Part shown: positions 47,232 to 57,651 of the stretch, one piece after another | Layout: each line of letters starts with the position of its first letter | Position numbering within the stretch: the stretch's first letter is position 1 | Source of the DNA: Coptis chinensis | Taxonomy: Eukaryota; Streptophyta; Magnoliopsida; Ranunculales; Ranunculaceae | Direction of reading: 5' to 3' | Length of the DNA stretch: 64,000 nucleotides | Assembly: GCA_015680905.1 (NCBI GenBank) | Contig: CM027384.1 | Coordinates: 69,013,001-69,077,000 of the forward strand | The notes under the pieces: generated by a model | Told to the model about the DNA's origin: nothing | Seen by the model: the letters and a program-made list of their open reading frames with translations, nothing else | Database searches by the model: none | Made by a program: the position numbers and the translations under genes

Positions 47232-47249
47232 TCTCCACAGACGGCGCCA
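47232..47249 (-). promoter_or_regulatory. Primer-binding site of the Tat-type element
   Basis: Minus strand TGGCGCCGTCTGTGGAGA, five bases inside the LTR. This is a typical Tat/Retand-type primer site. Confidence 0.82.
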
Positions 47250-47254
47250 CAAGA

Positions 47255-47938
47255 TGTAGGGGAATTTCCGAGTATCCCCTGATCTTCCTCTGTGCCTTGT
47301 GATCCGAAAGCCTTTACTGAGTAGAGAAAGGATGAGATGATTGTGAGTTCAGGGTTGAACTGCTTGGCGGCTGCCTACGTATCTTCTTGTTTATTTCGGA
47401 GAATCAAACCCTATCTTGCATAGTTCCTAAGAGCGAAATCTCCCTGGTTTATATAGGAAGAGCTTTGAGAGTCCTAGGGTTAGGGCTGTCTCCACCGTTT
47501 GTGAGTTCCCTTCCATCTTTGGACTCTATCTTCCTATTAGGAATTCTCTCTTTATGGAAGTCTGAATCTAGACCACATCTTATGAGAGATAGGTTTCCTT
47601 GCTGATCATAATGTCCCATCGTGTATGTGAAGATTATATCTAAAAGGTAACTCTTCAAGATATGCCTTCACAATTCCTTCCTTATCATCAAAGATCGCCC
47701 TCATCATTTTCCCTCTGTTCAGGAACTGTCCATATCAGTTCCTAACGACTTGGAGAACTGTTGCGCTTAGAGGCGGTCAGTCACATGCCTGGAACATGTC
47801 CACTACACTCGTGCAAAGCACGAGTTCACTTATCCACAGAACTGATCTGATGGTCCTCGTCTCATTCTGGACATCTATAGTCCTAGGTTATTTCCCATGC
47901 ATGTGTCATCTATCTAATGACGGGAAATCCACTTTACA
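47255..47938 (-). repeat. Right (5') LTR of the Tat-type element
   Basis: TGTAGGGGAATTT...CTTTACA. Pairs with 35,416-36,102 and is followed by caggg. Confidence 0.92.
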
Positions 47939-47943
47939 CAGGG

Positions 47944-48978
47944 GATTCGAGGAGGTTAAGGGATTACCTCTCAAGCTGTGCTTACACGTCGCTTAAGGTG
48001 GAGTCAACGTTGGTGGGGTTTGACCAAGTGTGTGTTGTCTTGATTTGTCAAACCCTACCGTTCGAGCTTTAACGTTCGGTTACAATTTTTTTTTTTCTAA
48101 CTAAACCCACAAGTCGGGTTGGAATGGTGGCATAGCCAATAAGTTACAACCTTGCCTTCGTAGGCTTAACTCAACACAAAGTAAAGAAAAGATTAATTAC
48201 TTAAACTATGTAACTAATTAAAAAGTTTAATGAAAAGAAATATGTCAAAGATTAAAATTTTAATCTTCAAGTTGATTTGAAATGTACAAGTGTATTGTTA
48301 CACTACTCGCCTCGCGCATCCAAATGGTCCAAGTTGATCAAATTCCTAACACTTGGTAAGTTGTTAAACTATAACCAAAAGACATGTCACTTTCTATTTT
48401 AGGAAAAATGTTGGTATTATTTTAAACCTTATCCTACTTTATCCTAAACCTTATCTAAGTTGATATTATCCTAATTTTTTTGTATTATTCAAAAAAAAAA
48501 AAAAAAAAAAAAAAAACATGATATTATCCTAAAACTATTATTTATCTAATACTGATAATAAACTAATTTTTTTGTATTTTTTAAAAAACATTAAACATTC
48601 AAAATCCAACTAGTTTCAAATTACTAACAATTTAACTAAACATATCCTACATAATTAATCTACGAGTAATTACAAACAGATTGTACCAACAGAATCTTGT
48701 TCTGGATAGGAGAGGACGTGGTTGTGGGTCCACAACGCGAAGGCGCGACTCGATCTTCTCTAGCAGCTCCAAGTTTCAATCAGGTACTTTTTGTGTTCCT
48801 TCTTGTTCTGATGGCGAGCTCCATTTCAACAAACCTGTAATGAATTGAAAACATGAAAAGAAAGATTAATACATGATATTTAAAATGAAAACTTGAAATA
48901 AATGAAAATAAAAGAAGAAAAATGAAAAGAAGAGATTAGGTTTTGGTGTTTGAATCCATACTCCTTTCCAAGCTTAGA
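47944..48978 (-). other. 5' leader region of the pol-less element
   Basis: The part of the interior between the nested insertion and the primer site. It contains a ~28-base poly-A run near 48,489-48,516. No gene seen. Confidence 0.6.
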
Positions 48979-48996
48979 TCCATGACGGCGGCGCCA
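48979..48996 (-). promoter_or_regulatory. Primer-binding site of the pol-less element
   Basis: Minus strand TGGCGCCGCCGTCATGGA, two bases inside the LTR, the same spacing as in the Athila-like element. Confidence 0.78.
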
Positions 48997-48998
48997 TT

Positions 48999-50011
48999 TG
49001 ACGTTTTTGTATATTGTGGGTTATCATTGTTCATCTTAAATCTTATGTTGAAGAGAATGGTTTGATGGCAAAAAACAAAAACTTATCTAAAACTTCTCCT
49101 ATTCATGTTTCTAATCTCTAAAAGGGATTAAAAACAAGTTGTCTAAAGTGCTAGGAAGATAAAAATATCGAAAGTTAGTTGCTTTGAATTAAAAACTTGA
49201 AATAACATGGGAAGAAAAAGAAATAACTTGGTTAACAAGTCACACTCATTTGATTGATTCAAATGAGTGTAACATGCTTCTATTGATTGAAATGACAAAA
49301 GGGAAGTATAGAAAACAAGTTGCTTGATAACAAGATTGAAAGACAAATATTTAAATGGAAGGAAAAACTTTAAAGTAAAGAATTGAGAGTATAAAGTTGA
49401 ACAATGGAAAATAGCAAAACAAGAAATAAAATAAATCTATCTATTCTTTACTGCTAGTTATTTCCTAAAAAGCATGAGTAATGATCTCAACCCTTTGTTT
49501 GTCAAGCCAAGAATTGGATAATGATTTCTTTATACACTTTTTGTTTATATACCCCTACTTTTATATTTACAGATTTGACATCCTCCTGTAGATGTAGGAC
49601 ACCTCTTACGATTGTTTTTCCTTTTGCTTTTTGCTTTATGTTTTATGCTTTCTTTTCTTCTTATGCAAGCTAGGGCAATCAAGAGCAAGCTAAGATCACT
49701 TTTGAGATAAGGACATGATCTTCAATCTTTTGAGCTAAGGACAGAATCTTTAGACTCTTGGGTTTGAGCCCTTGACCGTTGACTTTGACCTTAAATTTTC
49801 AGCACTTTCTCATATAAGCTTGAGTCTTCCTAAGCAACGTTAATAGAGCTCATTTTTGCATTAAAGTGCATCTTTTACAATAAGTAGTTTGAAATGGGCT
49901 ATAATCTACTGCAAATGAAAGTAAAAGCTATGAGTTGTCTGTTTATTATGTGTAAGAATGGTTATAATGCAGTAATGTAAGGGAATAAAAACGCACATTT
50001 AGGGTCTGACA
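48999..50011 (-). repeat. Right (5') LTR of the pol-less element
   Basis: TGACGTTTTTG...GTCTGACA, followed by the target duplication aaact. Confidence 0.92.
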
Positions 50012-50016
50012 AAACT

Positions 50017-51787
50017 ACACTCATTAAATGTCATTAGCCTTATAATTATGCTTGGTTTTTCAGATTTTATTATAGGAAAAGTATTTTAATGAATTTATAT
50101 TGTCTGATCTCTTCAGGTGGTTTATGAAAAGTTAATTAGAGTTCTTGGATGGATATTAATGTAACTATTGAAACAAGCCACATCTTCAACTTTTCTCGAG
50201 TACTTGGTCATGGGTATATGTCGAGCCAGGTAAACTCTTTGTTAAAGATCATCTTATGCTCTATGAAACTTTACTATCTAAATTGCTACTTTTCAAGTGA
50301 GAGAAAACAATCTTTGTTTATGATGGTTTCCCTGCAATCTGTAATGAGCATACATGTCCAGTGGGGTTAAAGCTCCCTGTGGCTTCAGCCACATAAGATA
50401 TATTAATAGGATTTAAGATTGGTGGCGCTCTAGATAATGCACCCACCAATCATTCTGATTTTCTGCACCAACTTCTTCGATGGGATCTTAGTTCTGTGTA
50501 TGGAGGTGGTATTAAATGGTAATAGCAGATATCATACATTGATGCTACAATTTATCCATTGGTAGCTCGACATACACCTGTGCCTCTTTTGGAAGTTTTA
50601 CTTAATTTGAGAGAAAGGTACATTGTTCCCTCACCAATTGTAATTTCTGCTATTTTGTTGCCCATGAAATTATTTGACCCTGTGTTAAGTGTCAACCTAA
50701 AGCTCTAAACAACGACTTTTAGAGACTTTCGTTATTGAGTATCTTGACCCCCTTGTCCCATGTATGCATGCATGGCTGCAATTTTCTTTTAGGTTATATT
50801 AACAAATATCCAGGCCAACGTTGTATATTTATGCATGTAGATGTCATCCTACCAATGATTTCCAATTAGTTTTGCTTTCTACTTAAAAAAAAAAAAAAAA
50901 AAAAAAAAAAACTAATAATTGACTGTGTACTTAATTTGCGCCGCCATTAACTTCAAATGGGCTGTCTCGTTACTATTTTTATATAATTCTAAGCAAATTT
51001 TGATATCGAGTTAGTATCTATTAATAAAGTTTGAGAAAAGCCTAAGGTATCCATGTCTTTATGGTTTCTTTCTCTATAGTGAAATATATTCTTGACAACC
51101 GTGTTTCTCTATATATATGATGTTTCTTATTTCAAAATTTTCATGTTAAAAAAAAAACTCATTTATGTGTGGATTTGATTAGCTTGTTAGTTGACAACAT
51201 GTTGCTTCCTCGCAGGACGAATATTACGAAGCACTTTGAGGAGAGACCTATGGAAGTCGAGGGTAATATTAGCGAGATTGGAATGATTTTCCTTCTGGGT
51301 TAGAATGCATTCATTGTGATGTATCATTTTAATTTTTTATTGGTTAAATGCATTGGTTATCGAGGTCTTGTATTGGAATGTTTAAGTGGAATGAGCGTGT
51401 ATGAATGCTATTTTGAAATACGATGGGTTATCTTTGTTTAGACAACTTCCATTAGGTGTACTTAGTAGTTTATGTTGTGCAAATTGAGTGCAATTCAAAG
51501 TCTTCTTGAATGACTTTTTTATATAATTTTTTGAAAAAGATAAATAATTTATCACAGTTTTATAAAAACTGTTATGCAAAAGGTCACTTTTATGTGACTG
51601 TTCTAGACATCATATCACAATTCTTCCTAAACCATCACAAATATTATGTTATATTGTGACAGTTTTGAAAGTATTTATCACATTTTTAGTAGCTAAAAGG
51701 CTTTTCATCAAGGTATATATTGTGACAGTTTTGTGGAAAAAATATGACCCCCCTCCACTTTGTTATGGTTTTGGAAAATAAAATAAC
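50017..51787. other. Intergenic, unassigned; poly-A and GTGACAGTTTT repeats
   Basis: Poly-A of ~26 bases near 50,885-50,911. From about 51,560 to 51,735 the phrase TGTGACAGTTTTG and a GTCACTTTTATGTGAC palindrome recur, which may be the end of a DNA transposon. Short frames near 50,405 and 51,217 show no family I can name. Confidence 0.45.
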
Positions 51788-53156
51788 AGTGACAAATACA
51801 TAAATATATGCAAATTAGGGGTGTCTCTTTTTGTCGAATTTCTGATTTTTTCGAAATCCGACCCAAAATTGGTCTGGCTCTGGGTGTAGTTTTCATGGGC
51901 CGATTTTCCGATTTCTGAAAATTCCGAAAAAAAATTGGATCGGATTCGGATATAACTCTAGAAACCGATCCGATCCGAAAGTTCCGATATATAGCCAATC
52001 CGAAATTTCCGATATTATTGCCAATTTATTCCGAAAATATGTATTTCTCTCACTATCCACTTGATTAGATCTCGACCAGATTTTGACCGTTCACTCATTT
52101 TCTAGTTTTTTACTTTCAAAAACAAAACAAAAATATAACCTAGCTGCTATTTCTCCACTTGAATTGGACCACTCCACTGTCATTAGACCATCTGCCATAA
52201 TAACAATGATATGAAAAAAAATGTCATTGAGTCATACAATGACTTCCATACCAATCCAGAAGCCAAATTCCAATAGATAAAATGTTATGTAAAGCTACTT
52301 AGAGTCCAAGACCAGAATTCATTATTCATGCAGACACTTCACGCTTCAATTTCCACTCACGAAAAAAGATTGAAATATTACAAATACCCAAACCTCAACA
52401 AAATGCAATGCTTGCTGTTGGTGGCTGCAAGCTCTTTTTCTCATTTTTTCTTGGATCACTTGTTTGAATGAAAATGGGTTTTCTCAGTAAACAAGTGCGT
52501 ATTGATGTTGGTACATTGGTGTTGTGGACATGGTTTTCTCTTCCTACAATGAACATCGGCGTATGATATTCCAAAAATAATTGAAAGTAAAGAGATCTTT
52601 GAAAATTTACTAAGTATTCTGAAATTTTCGAGTTATTCTAAAATTTCCGAAAGTTTCGAAATTGGAAATATATTTTGAATCTGAAAAAAAATTAGATCGG
52701 ATTTGGCTAGCATATTAGGTTCCGAAAAAAAATTCGGAAAAATTCCGAAAGAGGTTAATCCGATCCGAAGTCACCCCTAATGCAAATACATGATTGCAAG
52801 TGTTTCACCTTAGGAATGCCATTCGTTCTACTTTGCATTTACAATACAAGATGGATTCTCCACCATTATTTGATTTATTTCCACCCCAACATTCATTTTA
52901 TTTGCACCGAATTATGTTTTTTTTTAAATCTGAATGCAAAATGGATAATATTGCGTCAGACCACTAAGCGACGTCCATTTTGGATTTATTTATTTATGAC
53001 TTTATGAGTACCCAGGGCCCCAGGGGTGAAGGGTTCAGCGATATGGCAGCATGTGTTTAGCGTTTCACAGTTCACTGTAAAAGTGTAAAATGACCTACCG
53101 AAACAAAATCTAGCAATCCCCATGGTCAAAGTCCTTAGCGTGGTTACTACTCATCA
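51788..53156 (+). repeat. Third copy of the synthase downstream flank, without a gene
   Basis: After removal of the hAT element at 51,816-52,779, this reads like 23,395-23,745 and 62,690-63,020. Shared phrases are GGAATGCCATTCGTTC, CAAGATGGATT, CACTAAGC(A/G)ACGTCCATTT and AATGACCTACCGAAACAAA. No synthase exon is seen upstream. Confidence 0.75.
51816..52779. mobile_element. Non-autonomous hAT element, 964 bp
   Basis: Inverted ends TAGGGGTGTC / TAGGGGTGAC with perfect 8-bp duplications atgcaaat at 51,808-51,815 and 52,780-52,787. Subterminal sequence is rich in CCGAAA and CCGATCCG units. No transposase. Confidence 0.92.
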
Positions 53157-53865
53157 CACTTAAGGACGCCAAGTCAATATAATCAGCAGCCGTAGGCATG
53201 AGAATTGTAACACTAGTCAGCCATATTCAGTGAGATACATCCGTAGTAAAATCAAAGGAGGATGCATGATTGCATGAAATCCCCAATTTTACTCATTATT
53301 CAAAACCAAAGTCTCCGATCTCTGCTTCAAGAGTCTAAGCGTTGTAAGTACAATTCAGTGCAAGTGATTGAAGTCAATATAAGGTGCATGCAAGTGTATG
53401 TGAGTTGTTAATTCAAGGTATGGGATTAGAATTGAATTCCTCACTGGTTAGACTTTACCCGCTCAACTCTGCCATGTGTTCATTAATCCTTTGTCGGTGG
53501 ACGTCAGTTTTGGATCCACATCCCAAGTCGTTGATAAATTTCAAACTTACACGGTTCTTATTTTTAAATCGAAAATATTGATGTTGTCCATATTTATTTT
53601 GATATCATAATATCTGGTTTAGAGTTGCACCTAATTTCTGGGTTCCTTATGACGGGGAGAGTTTCTTTTAACCTTGTGGTTTTCAAAGTTCAAAATGTCA
53701 CCGACTTTTGTCGTGTCCGACCAAATTTGTCTAATCTGTTTTTTCTTTCTCTCTGTTTTTTATCAAATATATGTTTTAAAAATCTCTTGACTAGACTTTA
53801 AAAAAAAAGGACTAAAAAATAAACTGTGAAGTGATTCAGTGATGCAACGCCTTCGTAAGCAGTAA
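53157..53865. other. Intergenic, nothing recognised
   Basis: No supported gene, repeat terminus or RNA. Confidence 0.45.
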
Positions 53866-54151
53866 GGCTGAGTCCAATGGCTCCCTATCCCTTTAAAAGT
53901 AGATCTAAAGTAACAGATTTTACTCTCTATCATTAATTTCCTATGTATATATACAAAGGATTCTACTCTCTATCTCTATTTTACTATCTCTATTTTACTC
54001 TCTATATGTAGAAGAAAAATGTAGATGAAAGTAAATCCTTTCAGATATATACATGTAAAAAATAATGATAGAGTAAAATATGTTGACTTTAGCTCTATTT
54101 TATTGACTTTAACACTACTTTTAAAGGGATAGGGAGCCATTGGACTCAGCC
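53866..54151. mobile_element. PIF/Harbinger-type MITE (Tourist-like), 286 bp
   Basis: Perfect or near-perfect inverted ends of about 37 bp starting GGCTGAGTCCAATGGCTCCC, flanked by taa (53,863-53,865 and 54,152-54,154). A 3-bp TAA duplication is typical of Harbinger MITEs. The nearly intact ends suggest a recent insertion. Confidence 0.88.
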
Positions 54152-54210
54152 TAAGAGAGGGACTGAGGGAGTAGGCGACTCTACTAGGCTTGTTGCGGTA
54201 TGCAAGGGAC

Positions 54211-54577
54211 CAAGGACCAAAATATCGATATCGGTGAATATATCGGTGTATTCAAAAACCGATATATGTCAGATATATCTATTTTTTTTTGTGACCAGTC
54301 CAAACTATTTAAAATATCGGAAATATCAAATATATTGGAAATATAATATCGGAAATATATTGGAAATATCGGATTTATATTAAAAAATGGTCAAAAAATC
54401 AAACAATATATATCGTAAATATCGATTACATCGGCGATATAAAATTTTATATCAGAAATTTCGATATATATCGAAAAAAAAGGGTTCAATATTCAATGGA
54501 TATATGTCGAAAATATCGATGTCGGTGTACTAAAAAAACGATACATATCGAATATATCGACGATATTTTAGTCCTTG
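54211..54577. mobile_element. Small hAT-type MITE, 367 bp, with ATATCGG repeats
   Basis: Inverted ends CAAGGACCAAAATATCG / CAAGGACTAAAATATCG with perfect 8-bp duplications caagggac at 54,203-54,210 and 54,578-54,585. The interior is a run of short TATATCG/CGATATA words, partly self-complementary. Confidence 0.85.
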
Positions 54578-54599
54578 CAAGGGACACACTTTATTTTTT

Positions 54600-55430
54600 A
54601 TTTTGTACAAAGTGTTGTATAGGGTTGACAACATGCTGACCCCAATTTCATGCGCTACATTTCATAACTGTCACCACGAACAAGTATGGTACACTATATC
54701 CTCACAAAAATATGTAATTTTTTTGGAAAGGAGACTCCCATTTCTACAGCCAACTAGGCCTACCATCAATGGTGTAAACTTCATTGTCAATTAAAGTGAC
54801 ACCTCTTTTAGCAAGCAAATCCGTTGTGAAGTTTCATTCCCTCCAAATTGTTGAAATTTTCAACCTATGTAAGCTCTCTGTACATGTTAACCACCTAGGT
54901 TGTAACCTCCATGGAACAATTCCAGTTTCAAATGCCTTCACTACTGCTTCAGAGTTGGTTTCAATCCACAAATTCTTCCAACCTTTGCTAAGTGTTGTCT
55001 CAACACCTACAAGAATAGTCATACACTTTGCTATGAAGTTATCTTTGTTATCGATGTTCATGTTGAGTGTATGCAAAAATTGACTCATGTTTCCTCTAAA
55101 AGAGGTTACAATCCCTGAAGGTTCAAGATTTCCCATTGACGCACCGTCAGTATTAATTAAGTTTAACAATATCCGGCTTGGGTGGGATCCAAGTACATTG
55201 TTTAACTTGTGGTGCCTTACAACAACATTCTAGAAACTCAAAATCACAAACTCCAAAGGAGAATTGTAACAATGACTGACCCCTTGATGGTTTACCCGTA
55301 ATCTTGATTTGTAATCGCACATGGTGTTTGCAGTTCCAGAGCTTTGGCTTCTTACCATCGAAGTGGACCTTGTTCCTTTCTTTCCAAATACTTACCAAAC
55401 ATGAAACAACACAAAATTTCCACCATTGGA
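54600..55430 (-). pseudogene. L1-type LINE remnant: C-terminal RNase H domain
   Basis: The minus strand reads VSIWKERNKVHFDGKKPKLW, then PPKPDIVKLN, and after a 2-base frame change at about 55,160 TDGASMGNLEPSGI, followed by KNLWIETNSEAVVKAFETG. This is the RVT_3-type RNase H common at the end of plant L1 polyproteins. D (TDGAS), E (IETNS) and spacing are recognisable. No reverse transcriptase is left, so it is a truncated, frameshifted fragment. A captured RNase H-like host gene is possible but less likely. Confidence 0.72.
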
Positions 55431-55476
55431 TAATACATAATCTAATCTAATCTAACTTCTATAAAGAGAATTGGTT

Positions 55477-56270
55477 GAGTTACAGAAAGAGTGATCTTGG
55501 TCACATGTACACCCGAAGAAAGAATAGCATACCCCAATAACTAACTTAATTACAAGTATACCCCAATAACTACCTTATTTTAATAAACATCTCCCAAATT
55601 ACTTGGGGTGTGTCCAATAGAAAAAAAAAATTGAAAAATAAAGATAGAAAATACCCTAATTGATTAGTTTATCTTCTTCATATTGATTTCTCACACACCA
55701 GATCATTTGAATATCCATCACACGAGATTTATTTTATAATTCCCTATTTTGTTAAAGAACCCACTATTAAAGATTGGATGATATAATATCAATTTAGATA
55801 CTAATTGCTAAAAATTTGGAAAACCCAATTTAATGATTGAATCAAACATTCAAAAATCAACTGAGAGAAACACAATATATTGTAGGGAAACTAAAAAGCT
55901 ATTAGGCACATGGGCATATTTTAGAGTTTACAGTGAAATAATTAAATTTGCCCATATTTTGAAGCTATGGGTGTCTAATTAGCACTCTACTTTTAATTTT
56001 ATTACACATAATTATATGAGCAAATTTGATAGTATGGGTAAGGAGAACAGAGTTCATGGGTCGTTGGATTTGGTGGAATGGAGGTCAAATTTGGTGTTGG
56101 ATCTTCTTAAAACATAGAAGTTGAGAAATAACGTGATTCATTTTGTCATCGGGTGTTCCTAAAAAATATAATAAAAGATAAAACTATTTTTATTTTTATT
56201 TATTTATTTTTAAGTTGGGGTATGTTATTGGATTCTTAGGTGTGACCAAGATCACTCTTTCCATAACCCC
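55477..56270. mobile_element. DNA transposon with GAAAGAGTGATCTTGGTCAC inverted ends
   Basis: The ends GTTACAGAAAGAGTGATC... (left) and GTTATGGAAAGAGTGATC... (right, inverted) match over about 28 bp. The interior of about 740 bp is AT-rich with no transposase. Related words AGAATTGGT/AGAATTAGT outside the ends could be a 9-bp duplication (Mutator-like), but spacing differs, so the superfamily is unsettled. Confidence 0.6.
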
Positions 56271-57147
56271 GTTAAAGAATTAGTTAAAAAAAAGATTAAT
56301 TCTACATGGAAATCAAATATAATCTTCTCCAAAAGAAGTATTGGAAATATTACCCACTTTTCAAAAGATTTAGATGATATTTATGATTGGTTAGCTCATA
56401 TTAATGATGAACTTACTTTATTTTTGGTTTCTCGCCACATCATTTTTTATAGGCAATAAGGATTGAGTTCGCAAGCTTTTTGTGTTCGCGTCCAATATGG
56501 AATCGCGCTTTTAAATTCATCTATGTACAACATGAAAAATTTAGTATGTGGGCATGTGGTCCTAAATAGTGTACTACCATGTGTCCATACATATTAACCA
56601 TAGTTAATGAGAGATTTAGCTTTAAAAGGAAACCAAATAAGCCGATAAGGTGAGTTTTATTTGCAAGATTTTAGGGATTATACCAAAAATTAAACAACAA
56701 TAAATAGGAAACAAAAAGAGTACATTATTATGCTTTTTTATTAGGGGTCTTATTTTCCCTCTTCCTCCACCCTCTTTTTCATTAATATTCTTGACTCCAT
56801 AAGAAAAAAAAAATCTCACATTTTTTACTTTTCAACATTTAGACATGATAATCGGTCACCATGTTTAGCATTCTTCAATATTTAGACAAGTGACAAAAAT
56901 TGTATCCCATGATTTTGGACATGATAGTCATCATGTTTAGCATTTTTCAATAATAGAACAATCATTTAGTTTGTTTGTCATAACATTTTTTTTTCTCATT
57001 TTTTTCTTTAATTTGTTTGGGTACTGAAGTTTTATTGTTTTATTGGCCAAAAAAATAAACTTTTAAATAGAAGTTGTTTTTCTTATGGATTTGATTTTTA
57101 TTTTTATTTTTTTATGGTATAAACAATATTTTGGCCCCACACATTGA
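56271..57147. other. Intergenic, nothing recognised
   Basis: AT-rich sequence up to the start of duplicated unit B. No supported feature. Confidence 0.5.
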
Positions 57148-57651
57148 AAAATAACGAATTAATTAATATAAAAAAAAAGATGAATTTTTATGAAACTCCA
57201 TCAATCAAATTAAAAAATGAACTGCCAAATTTGAAATTTTCGTTTCAATTTATTTTGGGAGGGGAAAAGTTGCATTTAGGTTATAGTTATTGTGTTTTTC
57301 GTTGGGAAAGCTGGGCCGTTAGAAAAAACAAAAAGGTAAAATAGAGAAATAAGAAATTTTCTTAAACAGTTAACAAGCCCAATACTTACGTGTAACTAAA
57401 GTTGGAGTAGATGCATACAAAGAGGAATAGTGTCTAGAGCCCAATTTCTAGTTTGGCTTTTATGCTATGCTGGCTCACCATCTTGTGATGTGGACGTCTG
57501 GACGCTCTATTTGGAGGGGAGATCAAATAGAATTTGTAGTCTGCAACATATTTTTTTAACTTCTAATTTCCCTTTCCCTCCTTTACTCTCAGTTTACCAC
57601 TTGCAAATTTGCAATCCAGTCGTGTTGTTGTGCTTCTTCAGCAGCAATCTC

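Larger units (their letters stand above)
35416..47938 (-). mobile_element. Tat-type Ty3/gypsy retrotransposon with antisense ORF, nested
   Basis: LTRs at 35,416-36,102 and 47,255-47,938 are flanked by caggg (35,411-35,415 and 47,939-47,943). On the minus strand the primer site TGGCGCCGTCTGTGGAG lies five bases inside the right LTR, and the polypurine tract GAGAGGGGGCATC adjoins the left LTR. The minus strand carries gag, RT, RNase H, a second RNase H and integrase. The plus strand between pol and the left LTR carries an extra antisense ORF. A duplicated RNase H and an antisense 3' ORF are known marks of Tat elements. Many stops and frameshifts, plus a solo LTR in the integrase, make it non-autonomous. 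The left LTR has lost its initial TG. Confidence 0.92.
29371..50011 (-). mobile_element. Pol-less LTR retrotransposon (LARD-like), related to Athila, split by a nested element
   Basis: LTRs of about 1.02 kb at 29,371-30,393 and 48,999-50,011 (TGACGTTT...CTGA(T)CA) are flanked by perfect 5-bp duplications aaact (29,366-29,370 and 50,012-50,016). On the minus strand a primer site TGGCGCCGCCGTCATGG lies two bases inside the right LTR, and a polypurine tract TTGTTTGGGGGTAAT abuts the left LTR. Without the nested Tat element the interior is about 6.1 kb and shows no protease, RT, RNase H or integrase. Its 3' non-coding part (30,490-30,600) resembles 2,390-2,480 of the Athila-like element, so it is probably a parasite of that family. 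Confidence 0.88.

Noticed and set aside
50400..50640. Frame reading GFKIGGALDNAPTNHSDF, briefly resembling the GGAIDDA segment of ATP-citrate lyase beta
   Set aside because: Only one short phrase agrees; the sequence around it does not follow that protein and no splice-supported exon chain was found.
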